From: Candidatus Mycobacterium wuenschmannii
GTDB lineage: Bacteria > Actinomycetota > Actinomycetes > Mycobacteriales > Mycobacteriaceae
Reading direction: 5' to 3'
Assembly (NCBI RefSeq): GCF_030252325.1
Contig: NZ_CP126981.1
Span: 4,526,001 to 4,590,000, forward strand
DNA length: 64,000 nt
The stretch's first letter is position 1, and every line of letters starts with the position of its first letter. Below the pieces are notes generated by a model. That model saw only the letters and a list, made by a program, of their open reading frames with translations. It had not been told where the DNA came from and did not search any database. The position numbers were made by a program, and so were the translations under genes. Shown one piece after another: positions 52,527-62,699 of this stretch.

Positions 52527-52982
52527 ATGACTCGCCACGACATCACCGAGCAGATCGTCCTCGCCCGGCTGGCCAAAGGCCTGACCTGGCAGCAACTGGC
52601 CGACGCGATCGATCGGCCGGTCGTCTGGACGACTGCGGCTCTGCTCGGCCAGCACCCGATTCCCGCCAACTTGGGCAAGGTGCTGGTCGAGTTGCTGGGT
52701 CTCGACGAATCGGCGATCCCGGTGCTGGCCGCGGTGCCCTATCGCGGCGGCCTGCCCACCGCGGTCCCCACCGACCCGACCATTTACCGGTTCTACGAGG
52801 CCCTGCAGGTCTACGGCCCGGCGCTCAAGGAACTGATCCACGAGAACTTCGGCGACGGGATTATGAGCGCGATCAACTTCAGCATCGACATGCAGAAGAA
52901 GCCGCACCCAGCCGGCGACCGTGTCGTGGTGACGTTCGACGGCAAATTCCTTCCCTACGACTGGGTTTCGGCGCAGCCGTAA
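52527..52982 (+). CDS. cynS: Cyanate hydratase (cyanase)
   Basis: Cyanase converts cyanate and bicarbonate to ammonia and CO2. The 151-residue protein has the helical N-terminus (QIVLARLAKGLTWQQLADAI) and the C-terminal catalytic block with YRFYEALQVYGPALKELIHE and MSAINFSID; the conserved Arg and Glu of YRFYE and the Ser of MSAINF are present. ATG 52527 (MTRHDITEQ) matches family length; ATG 52464 would add 21 unrelated residues. Confidence 0.95.
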   Translation: MTRHDITEQIVLARLAKGLTWQQLADAIDRPVVWTTAALLGQHPIPANLGKVLVELLGLDESAIPVLAAVPYRGGLPTAVPTDPTIYRFYEALQVYGPALKELIHENFGDGIMSAINFSIDMQKKPHPAGDRVVVTFDGKFLPYDWVSAQP

Positions 52983-53036
52983 AGAATCCGTCAAGACGCG
53001 CGCGGGCAAAGTCGACCGAGCCTAGGGTTTGGTCGA

Positions 53037-54383
53037 ATGCGCGGTCTATACGCCGAGGCCGATTGGCGCCGGGAGGCGCTACGAACGAATCTGTGGCTGG
53101 TGCCGGTGCTGGAAACGGTTGCCGTGCTGATGCTGTTCGGGGTGACCTACGCCATCGACCGGTCGGCGTACGACGGGTTGATCAGACTGCCGACCTGGGT
53201 GCTCAGCGGCACCGCCGACGTCGCCCGCGTCCTGCTCGCAACCGTGGCCGCGGCCATCATCACCGTTGTCGGCATCGTCTTTTCGATCACCATCGTCGCC
53301 TTGACACTGGCGTCGACGCAGTTCGGCCCGCGGATGCTGCGCAACTTTGTCAGGGACCCCGGAACACAGCTGTCGTTGGGCGCATTCGTGGCCAGCTTCT
53401 GCTATGCCATGATCGGGCTGGTCTCGGTGGGCGGAGGCCCGCACGGTGATTTTGTTCCGCACCTGTCGATCACGGTGACGCTTATGCTCACGCTGCTCGA
53501 CGTGGCTGTGCTGATCTACTTCCTCAACCACATCGCCACGATGATTCAGCTTCCCGTGGTAATCGCGGACATCGCCACCACGTTGGTCAACGAAGTCACG
53601 GCGATGGAGAACTCCGATGCTTTCAGTGTCGGGGTGGCCCGTGGTCCGACTCAGGACGAGTTGCGGACGCTGCTGACCGGGGCCGGCGCTCCGATACGGA
53701 CGCCGCGCAGTGGATATCTCCAGGTCATCCGGCACGATGTGCTGGTCAAGATCGCTGCGAACGCTAACGCCGTCGTCCAGTTGCCGCACCGCCCTGGGCA
53801 TTTCATGGTGGCGGGTCAGGTGATCGCGCGGGTTTGGCCTCCAGAAGCCGCGGGCTCCGTCGCGGAGCGACTGGCGCTGGGCCATGTAGCGGGCGCGTAT
53901 CGGACTCTGCCGCAGGATGTTTCGTTCGGATTCGACCAACTGGTCGAGATCGCACTGCGGGCACTGTCGCCGGCCGTCAACGACACCTTCACCGGCATGA
54001 CGTGCATCGACTGGATTGCCGACTGCCTGTGCCGAATCGCTCCACTCTGGCATCCGCAGCGAGTGCGGCGAGACGCCGAAGGGTACATCCGCGTCATCGC
54101 GTTCCAACCTAGTTTCGACCGGCTCGTCGAGCGCACCTTCGACACCATCAGGCAGGCGGCAATTGGCATGCCTGCCATCATGATTCGTCAGCTCGACGCG
54201 ATCGCCAAGGTGATTGAGCAGGTACCCGACCGGCAGCGGCGCACCGCGCTCATCCGCCAAGCCGAGGCGATTCAGCGCTCGAATTCGACGACGGTCGCCG
54301 ATCCGGCCGACCGCGACGACGTCACGCGGCGCTACCAGGCCGTCCTGGCGCTTATCACACCGGCGGCTACCGTGGGGGCGTGA
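53037..54383 (+). CDS. DUF2254 membrane protein
   Basis: This 448-residue protein has four N-terminal membrane helices (ETVAVLMLFGVTYAI, ATVAAAIITVVGIVFSI, LGAFVASFCYAMIGLV, LMLTLLDVAVLIYFL) followed by a soluble domain. STQFGPRMLRNFVRDPGTQ is a family signature. The GTGA overlap with the following patatin gene implies co-translation. Function unknown. Confidence 0.88.
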   Translation: MRGLYAEADWRREALRTNLWLVPVLETVAVLMLFGVTYAIDRSAYDGLIRLPTWVLSGTADVARVLLATVAAAIITVVGIVFSITIVALTLASTQFGPRMLRNFVRDPGTQLSLGAFVASFCYAMIGLVSVGGGPHGDFVPHLSITVTLMLTLLDVAVLIYFLNHIATMIQLPVVIADIATTLVNEVTAMENSDAFSVGVARGPTQDELRTLLTGAGAPIRTPRSGYLQVIRHDVLVKIAANANAVVQLPHRPGHFMVAGQVIARVWPPEAAGSVAERLALGHVAGAYRTLPQDVSFGFDQLVEIALRALSPAVNDTFTGMTCIDWIADCLCRIAPLWHPQRVRRDAEGYIRVIAFQPSFDRLVERTFDTIRQAAIGMPAIMIRQLDAIAKVIEQVPDRQRRTALIRQAEAIQRSNSTTVADPADRDDVTRRYQAVLALITPAATVGA

Positions 54384-55390
54384 CTTCCGAACTCAAGGCG
54401 GACCTCGTCCTGTCTGGCGGCGGCGTCAAGGGCATCGGGCTGGCAGGCGCCGCGGTCGCGCTGCTCGAAGCCGGCTATTCGATCCAGCGGGTCTCCGGCA
54501 CCTCGGCCGGCTCGGTCGTCGGCGCGATCTTGGCCGCCGGTGCCGATGAGCTGACCCCCGAGCAGGTCGAGACGCTCACCATGACGTTGCCCTACAAGAA
54601 GTTCCTCGACCCGACCCGGATCACCGGCATCCCGCTGCTTGGCCCGGCCTGGGGTGTGCTCAGCGAAACCGGTATCTACAAAGGCGATTACGCGCATGAG
54701 TGGATCAGATCCGAGCTGGCCAATCTCGGGGTGCACACGTTCGGCGACCTTGCCATCAAGAACGACAACGTCCCACCCGAGCAGCGGTACCGGCTGGTGG
54801 TCACCGCGTCCGACGTCACCACCGGCCAGCTGGTCCGGCTGCCGTGGGACTACCGCCGGATCTACGGTCTCGATCCCGACGAGCAACCGGTCGCCGACGC
54901 GGTGCGCGCCTCGATGTCGATCCCGTTCTTCTTCAAGACCGTCAAGCTGACGAGCGCGGCGGGCCTGACCTCGACGCTGGTCGACGGCGGGATGCTGTCG
55001 AACTTCCCGATCGACTCCTTCGATCGTCGCGACGGCAAGCTGCCGCGCTGGCCGACCTTCGGCGTCACGCTGCTGCCCAACCTTCCGCAGGGCAATGACA
55101 AGGTAATTCCCGCTCTGGCACCGGTGAATTGGCTCTTCGGCGGCCCACCGCTGATCGAAGCGTTGATCACCACCATGATCGTCGGCCGCGACCAGGCCTA
55201 CCTGAATCAGCCGTGGGTGGACTCGCGCGCGATCCGCGTCGACTCCTCGAAAGTCGGGTTCCTCGACTTCAACATTGGTGCCAGGCAGATGCAGGAGCTC
55301 TACCGGAGCGGCCACAACGCCGCCGAAGAGTTCCTGGAGTCGTGGAACTGGGACGAATACCTCGAGCGCTTCCGGCGCCCGGCCAGCTAG
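54380..55390 (+). CDS. Patatin-like phospholipase
   Basis: This 336-residue protein has all patatin elements: oxyanion LSGGGVKGIGLAGA at residue 11, nucleophile Ser in GTSAGSVVGAIL about residue 42, and Asp in LVDGGMLSNFPID. It should hydrolyse acyl ester lipids. GTG 54380 overlaps the DUF2254 stop. It is smaller than the patatin-like protein at 35162 and not closely related by eye. Confidence 0.9.
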   Translation: MTSELKADLVLSGGGVKGIGLAGAAVALLEAGYSIQRVSGTSAGSVVGAILAAGADELTPEQVETLTMTLPYKKFLDPTRITGIPLLGPAWGVLSETGIYKGDYAHEWIRSELANLGVHTFGDLAIKNDNVPPEQRYRLVVTASDVTTGQLVRLPWDYRRIYGLDPDEQPVADAVRASMSIPFFFKTVKLTSAAGLTSTLVDGGMLSNFPIDSFDRRDGKLPRWPTFGVTLLPNLPQGNDKVIPALAPVNWLFGGPPLIEALITTMIVGRDQAYLNQPWVDSRAIRVDSSKVGFLDFNIGARQMQELYRSGHNAAEEFLESWNWDEYLERFRRPAS

Positions 55391-55392
55391 GC

Positions 55393-56088
55393 CTAGGCGC
55401 CGAGTTCGTCTGCCATGTTGTCGATTCCGGCCCGAATGCCCGCCAGAGCCTCGGCCCGGGTGCGCAACTTCGTCGCGGTGTGAGCATGCCGCTTCAACGT
55501 CGCGAATTCGCGCGCGGCCTCCTCGGCGCGGCTGAGCACCATGTCGGGCAGCACGATCTCGTCCACCCAGCCCGACGCCACCGCGGTCTCGCCGAAGAAC
55601 GTCTTCGCCAGGCCGGCCGACTGCTGGAACGCGGCCCGCGTCAGGCGCAGCTTCATCACTTCCAGCGCCGCATAGGGGATCGTCATGCCGATCGCGACCT
55701 CGTTGGCCTGAATGTTGTACGCGGGGGCCGCAATTCGGTGGTCGCCGCTGGCCAGCAGGAAAGCGCCCATCGCGATCGCGTGGCCGGTGCAGGCCATCAC
55801 CACCGGCTTGGGATACGACAGCAACCGGTGGGACAGCTCGAAGCCGCCCTTGAGCATGTCCACCGCAGCCTGGGCGTCGCCGGAATTGAACACCTTGAGG
55901 TCGAAGCCGCCGCTGAACACCTTCTGGTTGCCGGCGATGACGAGGGCGCCGGCGTCGTCGCGGTCGGCGTGGTCGATCGCCTCCTGCAACGCCTGCTGCA
56001 TGGTCGGTCCGAGGACGTTGACCTTGCCGTCGTCCATGGTGATGAACGCGATTGAATCGTCGAGGCGATAAGTGACTGGACCGCTCAT
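55393..56088 (-). CDS. echA3: Enoyl-CoA hydratase/isomerase, EchA3-like
   Basis: This 231-residue crotonase-fold protein has DSIAFITMDDGKVNVLGPTM and KVFSGGFDLKVFNSG, and the second oxyanion segment VVMACTGHAIAMGAFLLASG. The classical catalytic Glu pair is not obvious, as in other EchA3-type proteins. Its position next to a Rv0633c-like and a Rv0634c-like gene matches M. tuberculosis echA3 (Rv0632c) as I recall. It ends 2 bp from the convergent patatin stop. Confidence 0.85.
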   Translation of the reverse strand: MSGPVTYRLDDSIAFITMDDGKVNVLGPTMQQALQEAIDHADRDDAGALVIAGNQKVFSGGFDLKVFNSGDAQAAVDMLKGGFELSHRLLSYPKPVVMACTGHAIAMGAFLLASGDHRIAAPAYNIQANEVAIGMTIPYAALEVMKLRLTRAAFQQSAGLAKTFFGETAVASGWVDEIVLPDMVLSRAEEAAREFATLKRHAHTATKLRTRAEALAGIRAGIDNMADELGA

Positions 56089-56110
56089 AGAGCGATTGAA
56101 TCAGACTGCG

Positions 56111-56959
56111 TCAGACCCGCTCGCCGCGGTGCTTGCCGAGTTCGGCCTCGGCGTTGCCCCAGCGCAGGCTGACGTCGGTCGGCGGCGCGTCGATCTGGCG
56201 GGTCCGCCAGCGATCCTTCGTCTCGTCCACCGCGCGGTTGATCCGCTCGATCTCGCCGCGGAACACGTCGGCGCGGGTCTCCTTGGTGGCGTAGTGGAAG
56301 TAGGTCAGCAGGCCGCGCAGCAGCTCCAGCTTCTGCTTCTCCCGCTTAGCCAGGTCGTGGGTGGTCATCAGCTCGATGCGCTGGACCGGCGGCAGCGACG
56401 CCCAGTCGAGCACCACCTTGGTTTCCAGCGGTCGTCGGCCGCGCTGCCAGAACTTCCATCCCCGCGGAGCCTCGACCCGGTCGTAGTAGGTCACGGTGCC
56501 GGGGAAGCGCGACTCGATGCCCTCGCCGAGCTCCGCGCGGTCCAGCGCCGAGTCCCACACCGTGCGCCACTCCTGACCCGGGGCCAGTGTCGGCAACTGG
56601 CTGGGGAGCTGCAGCTCGACGACGTCGGCGTATCCGTCGGTGGCGTTCTCGTACTCGGCGACGGTCGGAGGGTGCGGGAAGGTGAAGGAGATGTCGTGGG
56701 CGGAGGTCTTGCCGAAGTTACGGACGACGAGTTCGATGACGTGCCAGTCCGCGGCGTGCGGCTCCATGAACATGCTGACGTGCGGGCGGTGTTCTTCCGT
56801 CGCCGCGCGGCGGTTCCGGCGGATCTGCACGTTGGTGTAGATCAGGGCGGTGACGCCGAGCGCGAGCAGCGCCCACACCGCCCAGGCCAACCAGGTAGCG
56901 GATCCCGCACCCGCCACCTCGTGCCACCGATCGCGGATCCATTCCATCGAAGAACCCAT
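56111..56959 (-). CDS. Conserved mycobacterial membrane-anchored protein
   Basis: This 282-residue protein has one N-terminal helix (ATWLAWAVWALLALGVTALI) and a soluble domain with beta-rich segments (DWHVIELVVRNFGKTSAHDI, GTVTYYDRVEAPRGWKFW). It corresponds in position and length to M. tuberculosis Rv0633c as I recall. Function unknown. ATG 56959. Confidence 0.82.
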   Translation of the reverse strand: MGSSMEWIRDRWHEVAGAGSATWLAWAVWALLALGVTALIYTNVQIRRNRRAATEEHRPHVSMFMEPHAADWHVIELVVRNFGKTSAHDISFTFPHPPTVAEYENATDGYADVVELQLPSQLPTLAPGQEWRTVWDSALDRAELGEGIESRFPGTVTYYDRVEAPRGWKFWQRGRRPLETKVVLDWASLPPVQRIELMTTHDLAKREKQKLELLRGLLTYFHYATKETRADVFRGEIERINRAVDETKDRWRTRQIDAPPTDVSLRWGNAEAELGKHRGERV

Positions 56960-57024
56960 CGCTTTCGCCTACTTCACGCGCTTGGCCGCGTGAATATTCG
57001 CTGGAGAGCCGATATCCGTCACAG

Positions 57025-57741
57025 TTAGCCGCCCATCAGCGTTCGCCACTGATCCAGATTAGCCACTCGGTAAACGTAATTTGAACGCTTGACCTCAGAC
57101 AACGAGGCGCTTGGTTCCGCCGAATACCAGTGTCCGGGAAATACTGTCGGATCACCCGATAACTGTGCAAGTTTTTGCAGGCTGCGATATATCTCGTCGG
57201 AATCGCCGCCGGGAAAATCAGTGCGACCGCAACCCTCGAGAAATAGGGTGTCGCCCGCGACCAAACGGCCGTCGAGCAGGAAACACTGGCTACCCGGCGT
57301 GTGGCCCGGGGTGTGTAGGAGTTCGATATCGATATCGCCGACGCTGACCTTGTCGCCGTTGTCGTGCGAGGTGAGATCGCTCATCGGAATTCCGGTGATG
57401 CGCGAAACAAACAGCGCTTCTTCGGAATTGACGTGGACGGGAACATTGACCCGCTCGAGCAGTTCGGCGAGCCCTTTCAGCTCGAAGCCCATCATCGAGC
57501 CGCCCACGTGGTCGGGGTGGTGGTGGGTGACTAATACGCCGGACAGGTGCATGCCGTCGGCCTCCAGCGTGTCGACCAGGTCGCCGGCCGCGTAGGCGGG
57601 ATCGACGACGACACAGTCGCCGGACCGCCGGTCACCGATCAAGTAGGCAAAGTTGCGCATCTGCTGGGCGATGCCGTCGCCCTTGGCGAAGTCGCGGCCG
57701 GAGAGTAGTTGCCGGAAGTACAGCTGGTCTGTGTCGGGCAC
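57025..57741 (-). CDS. Metallo-beta-lactamase-fold hydrolase (glyoxalase II-like)
   Basis: The 238-residue product has the metal-binding motif VTHHHPDHVGGSMM, a second His in LLHTPGHTPGSQCFLLDG and Asp in VAGDTLFLEGCGR, then FPGHWYSAEPSASL. The set fits glyoxalase II or persulfide-dioxygenase-like enzymes acting on thioesters or thiol compounds. The position matches Rv0634c. Start at ATG 57741; the tRNA-Thr promoter region follows on the other side. Confidence 0.9.
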   Translation of the reverse strand: MPDTDQLYFRQLLSGRDFAKGDGIAQQMRNFAYLIGDRRSGDCVVVDPAYAAGDLVDTLEADGMHLSGVLVTHHHPDHVGGSMMGFELKGLAELLERVNVPVHVNSEEALFVSRITGIPMSDLTSHDNGDKVSVGDIDIELLHTPGHTPGSQCFLLDGRLVAGDTLFLEGCGRTDFPGGDSDEIYRSLQKLAQLSGDPTVFPGHWYSAEPSASLSEVKRSNYVYRVANLDQWRTLMGG

Positions 57742-57861
57742 CAGAACAGCCTAAGCGGGACCAGGGACGCCGAGTGCACCTCTTCGTTTTGGTGCCCTCG
57801 CGCGGCAGGCTGTACCCTCTTTTAGGCCCGAGGCTTGACCGAACCGGTCACTACGGGTGCG

Positions 57862-57934
57862 GCCCCCTTAGCTCAGTCGGTAGAGCGTTTCCATGGTAAG
57901 GAAAAGGTCAACGGTTCGATTCCGTTAGGGGGCT
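57862..57934 (+). tRNA. thrT: tRNA-Thr (GGT)
   Basis: The acceptor arms GCCCCCT (57862-57868) and AGGGGGC (57927-57933) pair perfectly. The anticodon stem TTTCC/GGAAA encloses ATGGTAA with GGT as anticodon. The T-arm carries GGTTCGATTCC. CCA is not encoded. Confidence 0.97.
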
Positions 57935-57969
57935 CGGCGGATGCCAAACGGGCAGGTGGCCCGTACCGA

Positions 57970-58043
<74 letters not shown>

Positions 58044-58078
58044 CAAGACAACAACGAAGACCGGAAAGAAGAACCGAC

Positions 58079-58246
58079 GTGGCCTCCAGTACCGATGTAC
58101 GGCCCAAGATCACCTTGGCGTGCGAGGTGTGCAAGCACCGCAACTACATCACCAAGAAGAACCGCCGCAACGACCCGGACCGGTTGGAGCTCAAGAAGTT
58201 CTGCCCGAACTGCGGCAAGCACCAGGCGCACCGCGAGACACGCTGA
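58079..58246 (+). CDS. rpmG: 50S ribosomal protein L33
   Basis: This 55-residue ribosomal protein starts at GTG 58079 ([20 protein letters not shown]). It has two CxxC pairs (CEVC, CPNC), i.e. the zinc-binding form of L33. TRNA-Met lies upstream and hadA downstream, the M. tuberculosis rpmG2 context. Confidence 0.95.
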
Positions 58247-58295
58247 CGCGTGCCGTCAGCTATCTACTCAGACTGACTAGGTAGGTTCGAGAGCT

Positions 58296-58772
58296 GTGTC
58301 GTTGGGCCAGAAGATCGTCGGGATGCACTACCGATACCCCGACAGTTACCAGGTCGAGCGGGAGAAGATCCGCGAGTACGCCGAAGCCGTCAAGAACGAT
58401 CTCGACGTGTTCTTCGAGGAGAAGGCCGCGACGGAGATAGGCTACGAGACGTTGCCCGCGCCGCTGACCTTCATCTCGGTATTCGGCTACCGGGCGCAGA
58501 GGTCATTTTTCGACTACGCGAACATCAGCCTCACCGATGCCCAGATCGTGCAGGTCGACCAGGTTCTGAAATTCCAGAAGCCGATCGAGGCCGGTGACAG
58601 GCTCTATTGCGACGTGTACGTGGACTCGGTTCGGCAGGCACACGGCACCGACATCATTGTTTTGAAGAACATCGTCACTAACGAAGCTGGTGACGTCGTG
58701 CAGGAGGGCTACACGACCCTGGCGGGCCGTGCGGGTGAAGGAGAAGAAGGTTTCAGCGATGCCACTGCGTGA
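58296..58772 (+). CDS. hadA: (3R)-hydroxyacyl-ACP dehydratase subunit HadA
   Basis: HadA is a subunit of the HadAB dehydratase of the FAS-II cycle that builds mycolic acids; it lacks the catalytic dyad and supplies the substrate channel. The 158-residue hot-dog protein begins MSLGQKIVGMHYRYPDSYQV at GTG 58296 and ends with GEGEEGFSDATA. It overlaps hadB by 14 bp, so subunits are made together. Confidence 0.95.
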   Translation: MSLGQKIVGMHYRYPDSYQVEREKIREYAEAVKNDLDVFFEEKAATEIGYETLPAPLTFISVFGYRAQRSFFDYANISLTDAQIVQVDQVLKFQKPIEAGDRLYCDVYVDSVRQAHGTDIIVLKNIVTNEAGDVVQEGYTTLAGRAGEGEEGFSDATA

Positions 58773-59187
58773 ATTCGATTCGGTGAAGGTGGGCGACCAA
58801 ATTCCGGAGAAGGTCTACCCACTGACCCGACAGGATTTGGTGAACTACGCCGGCGTCTCCGGCGACCTGAACCCGATCCATTGGGACGACGAGATCGCCA
58901 AGGTCGTCGGGCTGGACACCGCGATCGCCCACGGCATGCTCACCATGGGGCTAGGCGGCGGCTTCGTCACGTCGTGGGTCGGTGACCCGGGAGCCGTCAC
59001 CGAGTACAACGTTCGGTTCACCGCCGTGGTACCGGTGCCCAACGACGGCAAGGGCGCCGAGGTCGTGATCAGCGGCCGGATCAAGTCGGTCGACCCGGAC
59101 AGCAAGACCGTGACGATTGCGCTGACCGCCACCACCGACGGCAAGAAGATCTTCGGCCGGGCGACCGCGTCGGCGAAGTTGGCCTAG
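58759..59187 (+). CDS. hadB: (3R)-hydroxyacyl-ACP dehydratase subunit HadB
   Basis: HadB is the catalytic partner of HadA and HadC in mycolic acid elongation. The 142-residue protein begins MPLREFDSVKVGDQIPEKVY. The hot-dog hydratase motif is GDLNPIHWDDEIAKVVGL (Asp and His of the dyad present), followed by IAHGMLTMGLGG. ATG 58759 lies inside hadA; the longer frame from 58690 was rejected. Confidence 0.95.
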   Translation: MPLREFDSVKVGDQIPEKVYPLTRQDLVNYAGVSGDLNPIHWDDEIAKVVGLDTAIAHGMLTMGLGGGFVTSWVGDPGAVTEYNVRFTAVVPVPNDGKGAEVVISGRIKSVDPDSKTVTIALTATTDGKKIFGRATASAKLA

Positions 59188-59190
59188 GTC

Positions 59191-59691
59191 ATGGCGATCA
59201 ACACCGACATCCTCGGCCTGGTCTGGGACTACCCCGAGCGCTTCGTGGTGGGTCGGGAGCAGGTGCGCAACTTCGCGCTGGCGGTCAAGGCCGACGACGC
59301 GGCTCACCAGGACGAAAACGCCGCCGCCGAGCTCGGCCACGCCGATCTGGTGGTGCCGCCCACGTTCGTGACGATTCTCGCGAAGCTGGTCCAGGCGGAC
59401 TTCATGCGCAAGGTCGATACCGGTTACGACACCATGCAGATCGTGCAGGTCGACCAGAAATTCGTGTTCCACCGGCCGATCCTGGTCGGCGACGAGTTGC
59501 ACGCCCGGATGGAGATCGACTCGGTCGTGGAGCGATTCGGGGCGGATATCGTCGTCACCCGCAATACGTTGACCGATCAGCACGGCGAGCTTGTCCTGGA
59601 GTCCTACACCACGGTGATGGGCCACGAGGGCGACAACTCGGTCAACCTCAAATGGGACATGGAGAGCGGCCAGGTCGTCAGGACCGCGTGA
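59191..59691 (+). CDS. hadC: (3R)-hydroxyacyl-ACP dehydratase subunit HadC
   Basis: HadC pairs with HadB for longer acyl chains late in mycolate synthesis. The 166-residue protein begins MAINTDILGLVWDYPERFVV and, like HadA, lacks the catalytic dyad and carries MQIVQVDQKFVFHRPILVGD. It follows hadB by 3 bp. A tRNA-Trp gene and secE follow, as in M. tuberculosis. Confidence 0.94.
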   Translation: MAINTDILGLVWDYPERFVVGREQVRNFALAVKADDAAHQDENAAAELGHADLVVPPTFVTILAKLVQADFMRKVDTGYDTMQIVQVDQKFVFHRPILVGDELHARMEIDSVVERFGADIVVTRNTLTDQHGELVLESYTTVMGHEGDNSVNLKWDMESGQVVRTA

Positions 59692-59716
59692 TTAGTACCT
59701 GACACCTGCACCGCTG

Positions 59717-59722
59717 TACACT
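59717..59722 (+). promoter_or_regulatory. Possible -10 for tRNA-Trp
   Basis: TACACT preceded by TG, about 100 bp before tRNA-Trp, is a candidate extended -10 (TG-TACACT). No convincing -35 at 17 bp was found, so this is weak. Confidence 0.3.
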
Positions 59723-59825
59723 CGGACCTCGGGGTTTTCCCAGTATCAGCGTCTTTTCCCTTGAGTGGGCGAAGCGCGCGTGCTGGAAGGCCCCGACAAG
59801 CGCAGGTTGGCCTGCCAACCAGCGA

Positions 59826-59898
<73 letters not shown>

Positions 59899-59900
59899 CG

Positions 59901-60008
59901 ATGCGTCCGAAGACGATGCGGGCCGGTTTGGCCCGAGGAGGAGTCGGACCTGAAATGCGTCCGAAGACGATGCGGGCCGGAACGGCCCGAGGAGGAGTCG
60001 GACCTGAA
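59901..60008 (+). repeat. Two 54-bp tandem repeats with hairpin
   Basis: Copies at 59901-59954 and 59955-60008 differ only at 3 bases. Each contains a hairpin CGGGCC...GGCCCG; the loop reads GGTTT in copy 1 and GGAAC in copy 2, so the stem is kept and only the loop varies. Each copy has GAGGAGGAGTCGG, a ribosome-site-like run. They end 56 bp before secE. A related shorter copy is at 61375. Confidence 0.85.
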
Positions 60009-60063
60009 ATGGTGGACACTGGAAGGTGACCACCACGCACACGAATGAACGAAGGAGCATGCG

Positions 60064-60489
60064 GTGAGCGACGAACGCGTCGATGCCGACGCCGCAGCCG
60101 ACGGCGGCGGATCCGACGACCCGCAGGGCGGTCGCACCGCGGTGGTGACGCCGCAGCGGCCCACCGGCAAGCGGTCCCGCCAGCGGCCCGACGCGGACGA
60201 CGCGACCGGCGCGGTCGAACTCACCGACAGCGACTCCGACGACTCCGGCAAGAAAGCCAAAAAGGCGAAGAAGGCCAAGAAATCCGACGAGCCGTCTAGC
60301 AACCCGTTCGTCTTCGTCCTGACCTACCTGAAGCAGGTCGTTGCCGAACTGCGCAAGGTGATCTGGCCCAACCGCAAGCAGATGGGCTCCTACACCTCGG
60401 TGGTGCTGGCGTTCCTGGTGTTCATGGTGACGCTGATCGGCCTGGTGGATCTGGGCTTGGCCAAGCTAGTCCTGCTGGTCTTCGGCTGA
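60064..60489 (+). CDS. secE: Preprotein translocase subunit SecE
   Basis: SecE is the small essential membrane subunit of SecYEG. The 141-residue product has a long acidic/basic N-terminal extension with [11 protein letters not shown] about residue 63, typical of mycobacteria, and one membrane helix at the end ([20 protein letters not shown]) preceded by [16 protein letters not shown], the SecE signature. GTG 60064. Confidence 0.95.
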   Translation: MSDERVDADAAADGGGSDDPQGGRTAVVTPQRPTGKRSRQRPDADDATGAVELTDSDSDDSGKKAKKAKKAKKSDEPSSNPFVFVLTYLKQVVAELRKVIWPNRKQMGSYTSVVLAFLVFMVTLIGLVDLGLAKLVLLVFG

Positions 60490-60512
60490 GCATGATGAGA
60501 GGACTGAATTAA

Positions 60513-61361
<849 letters not shown>

Positions 61362-61374
61362 TAGTTACGGCGTC

Positions 61375-61411
61375 GGACGACGATGCGGGCGGTCCCGCTG
61401 AGGAGTCCGGC
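61375..61411 (+). repeat. Third copy of the hairpin repeat, rplK leader
   Basis: GACGATGCGGGC, then GCGGTCCCGC and GAGGAGTCCGG, resemble the two 54-bp repeats at 59901-60008 but with a shorter GCGG-TC-CCGC stem. It lies in the 72-bp gap between nusG and rplK. It could be an L11 leader element or a dispersed mycobacterial repeat. Confidence 0.55.
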
Positions 61412-61433
61412 CATAGAAAGGAACACCACACTC

Positions 61434-61862
61434 ATGGCCCCGAAGAAGAAGGCCGTCGGGCTGATCAAGCTGCAGATCAAGGCCGGGGAAGCCAACCCCG
61501 CGCCGCCGGTCGGTCCGGCGCTCGGTCAGCACGGCGTCAACATCATGGAGTTCTGCAAGGCGTACAACGCCGCGACGGACGCCCAGCGCGGCAACGTCGT
61601 CCCGGTGGAGATCACCGTCTACGAGGACCGCAGCTTCACCTTCGCGCTGAAGACGCCGCCGGCCGCGCGCCTGCTGCTCAAGGCCGCCAAGGTCGCCAAG
61701 GGCTCGCCCGAGCCGCACAAGGAGAAGGTCGCCAAGGTCACCTGGGACCAGGTCCGCGAGATCGCCGAGACGAAGAAGGCCGACCTCAACGCCAACGACA
61801 TCGACGCCGCCGCCAAGATCATCGCCGGCACCGCCCGGTCGATGGGCATCACCGTCGAATAG
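61434..61862 (+). CDS. rplK: 50S ribosomal protein L11
   Basis: The 142-residue product begins [20 protein letters not shown] and continues [20 protein letters not shown], the L11 signature, and ends with the rRNA-binding domain [17 protein letters not shown]11 binds 23S rRNA at the GTPase centre. ATG 61434 follows AAAGGA. Confidence 0.97.
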   Translation: MAPKKKAVGLIKLQIKAGEANPAPPVGPALGQHGVNIMEFCKAYNAATDAQRGNVVPVEITVYEDRSFTFALKTPPAARLLLKAAKVAKGSPEPHKEKVAKVTWDQVREIAETKKADLNANDIDAAAKIIAGTARSMGITVE

Positions 61863-61946
61863 GACTTCGGCGGGAAGATCCGCTGAAACGTGGGAGGGCC
61901 AGCTTCGGCCCGCCAACCACAACCAACACTGAGATTGGATGCACGA

Positions 61947-62654
61947 ATGAGCAAGAACAGCAAGGCATATCGCGCGGCGCTGGAGAAGGTCGACCGCGAC
62001 AACCTCTACAGCCCCCTGGCAGCCGCGAAGCTGGCGAAGGAGACGTCGTCGGCCAAGCAGGACTCGACCGTCGAGGTCGCCATCCGCCTGGGCGTCGACC
62101 CGCGCAAGGCCGACCAGATGGTCCGCGGCACGGTCAACCTGCCGCACGGCACCGGTAAGACCGCCCGCGTCGCGGTCTTCGCGGTGGGCGAGAAGGCCGA
62201 AGAGGCCACCGCGGCCGGCGCCGACATCGTCGGCGGCGACGACCTGATCGAGAAAATCCAGGGCGGCTTCCTCGACTTCGACGCCGCGATCGCGACGCCG
62301 GACCAGATGGCCAAGGTCGGCCGGATCGCCCGCATCCTCGGCCCGCGTGGCCTGATGCCGAACCCGAAGACCGGAACCGTCACCCCGGACATCACCAAGG
62401 CCGTCAACGACATCAAGGGCGGAAAGATCAACTTCCGCGTCGACAAGCAGGCCAACCTGCACTTCGTGATCGGCAAGGCGTCCTTCGACGAGAAGGCGCT
62501 GGCCGAGAACTACGGCGCCGCGATCGACGAGGTGCTGCGGCACAAGCCGTCGTCCTCGAAGGGCCGTTACCTGAAGAAGATCACGGTCTCGACGACCAAC
62601 GGTCCGGGCATCCCGGTCGACCCCGCGGTCACCCGTAACTTCGCCGAGGCGTAA
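61947..62654 (+). CDS. rplA: 50S ribosomal protein L1
   Basis: The 235-residue product begins [20 protein letters not shown] and carries [19 protein letters not shown] and [19 protein letters not shown], standard L1 segments. L1 forms the 50S stalk and represses its own operon by binding the leader RNA. ATG 61947 follows rplK by 84 bp. Confidence 0.97.
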   Translation: MSKNSKAYRAALEKVDRDNLYSPLAAAKLAKETSSAKQDSTVEVAIRLGVDPRKADQMVRGTVNLPHGTGKTARVAVFAVGEKAEEATAAGADIVGGDDLIEKIQGGFLDFDAAIATPDQMAKVGRIARILGPRGLMPNPKTGTVTPDITKAVNDIKGGKINFRVDKQANLHFVIGKASFDEKALAENYGAAIDEVLRHKPSSSKGRYLKKITVSTTNGPGIPVDPAVTRNFAEA

Positions 62655-62699
62655 GTCTTCTCGCTCGACGTCAGCCGGCGCGGCCACGCCCCGATGCGT

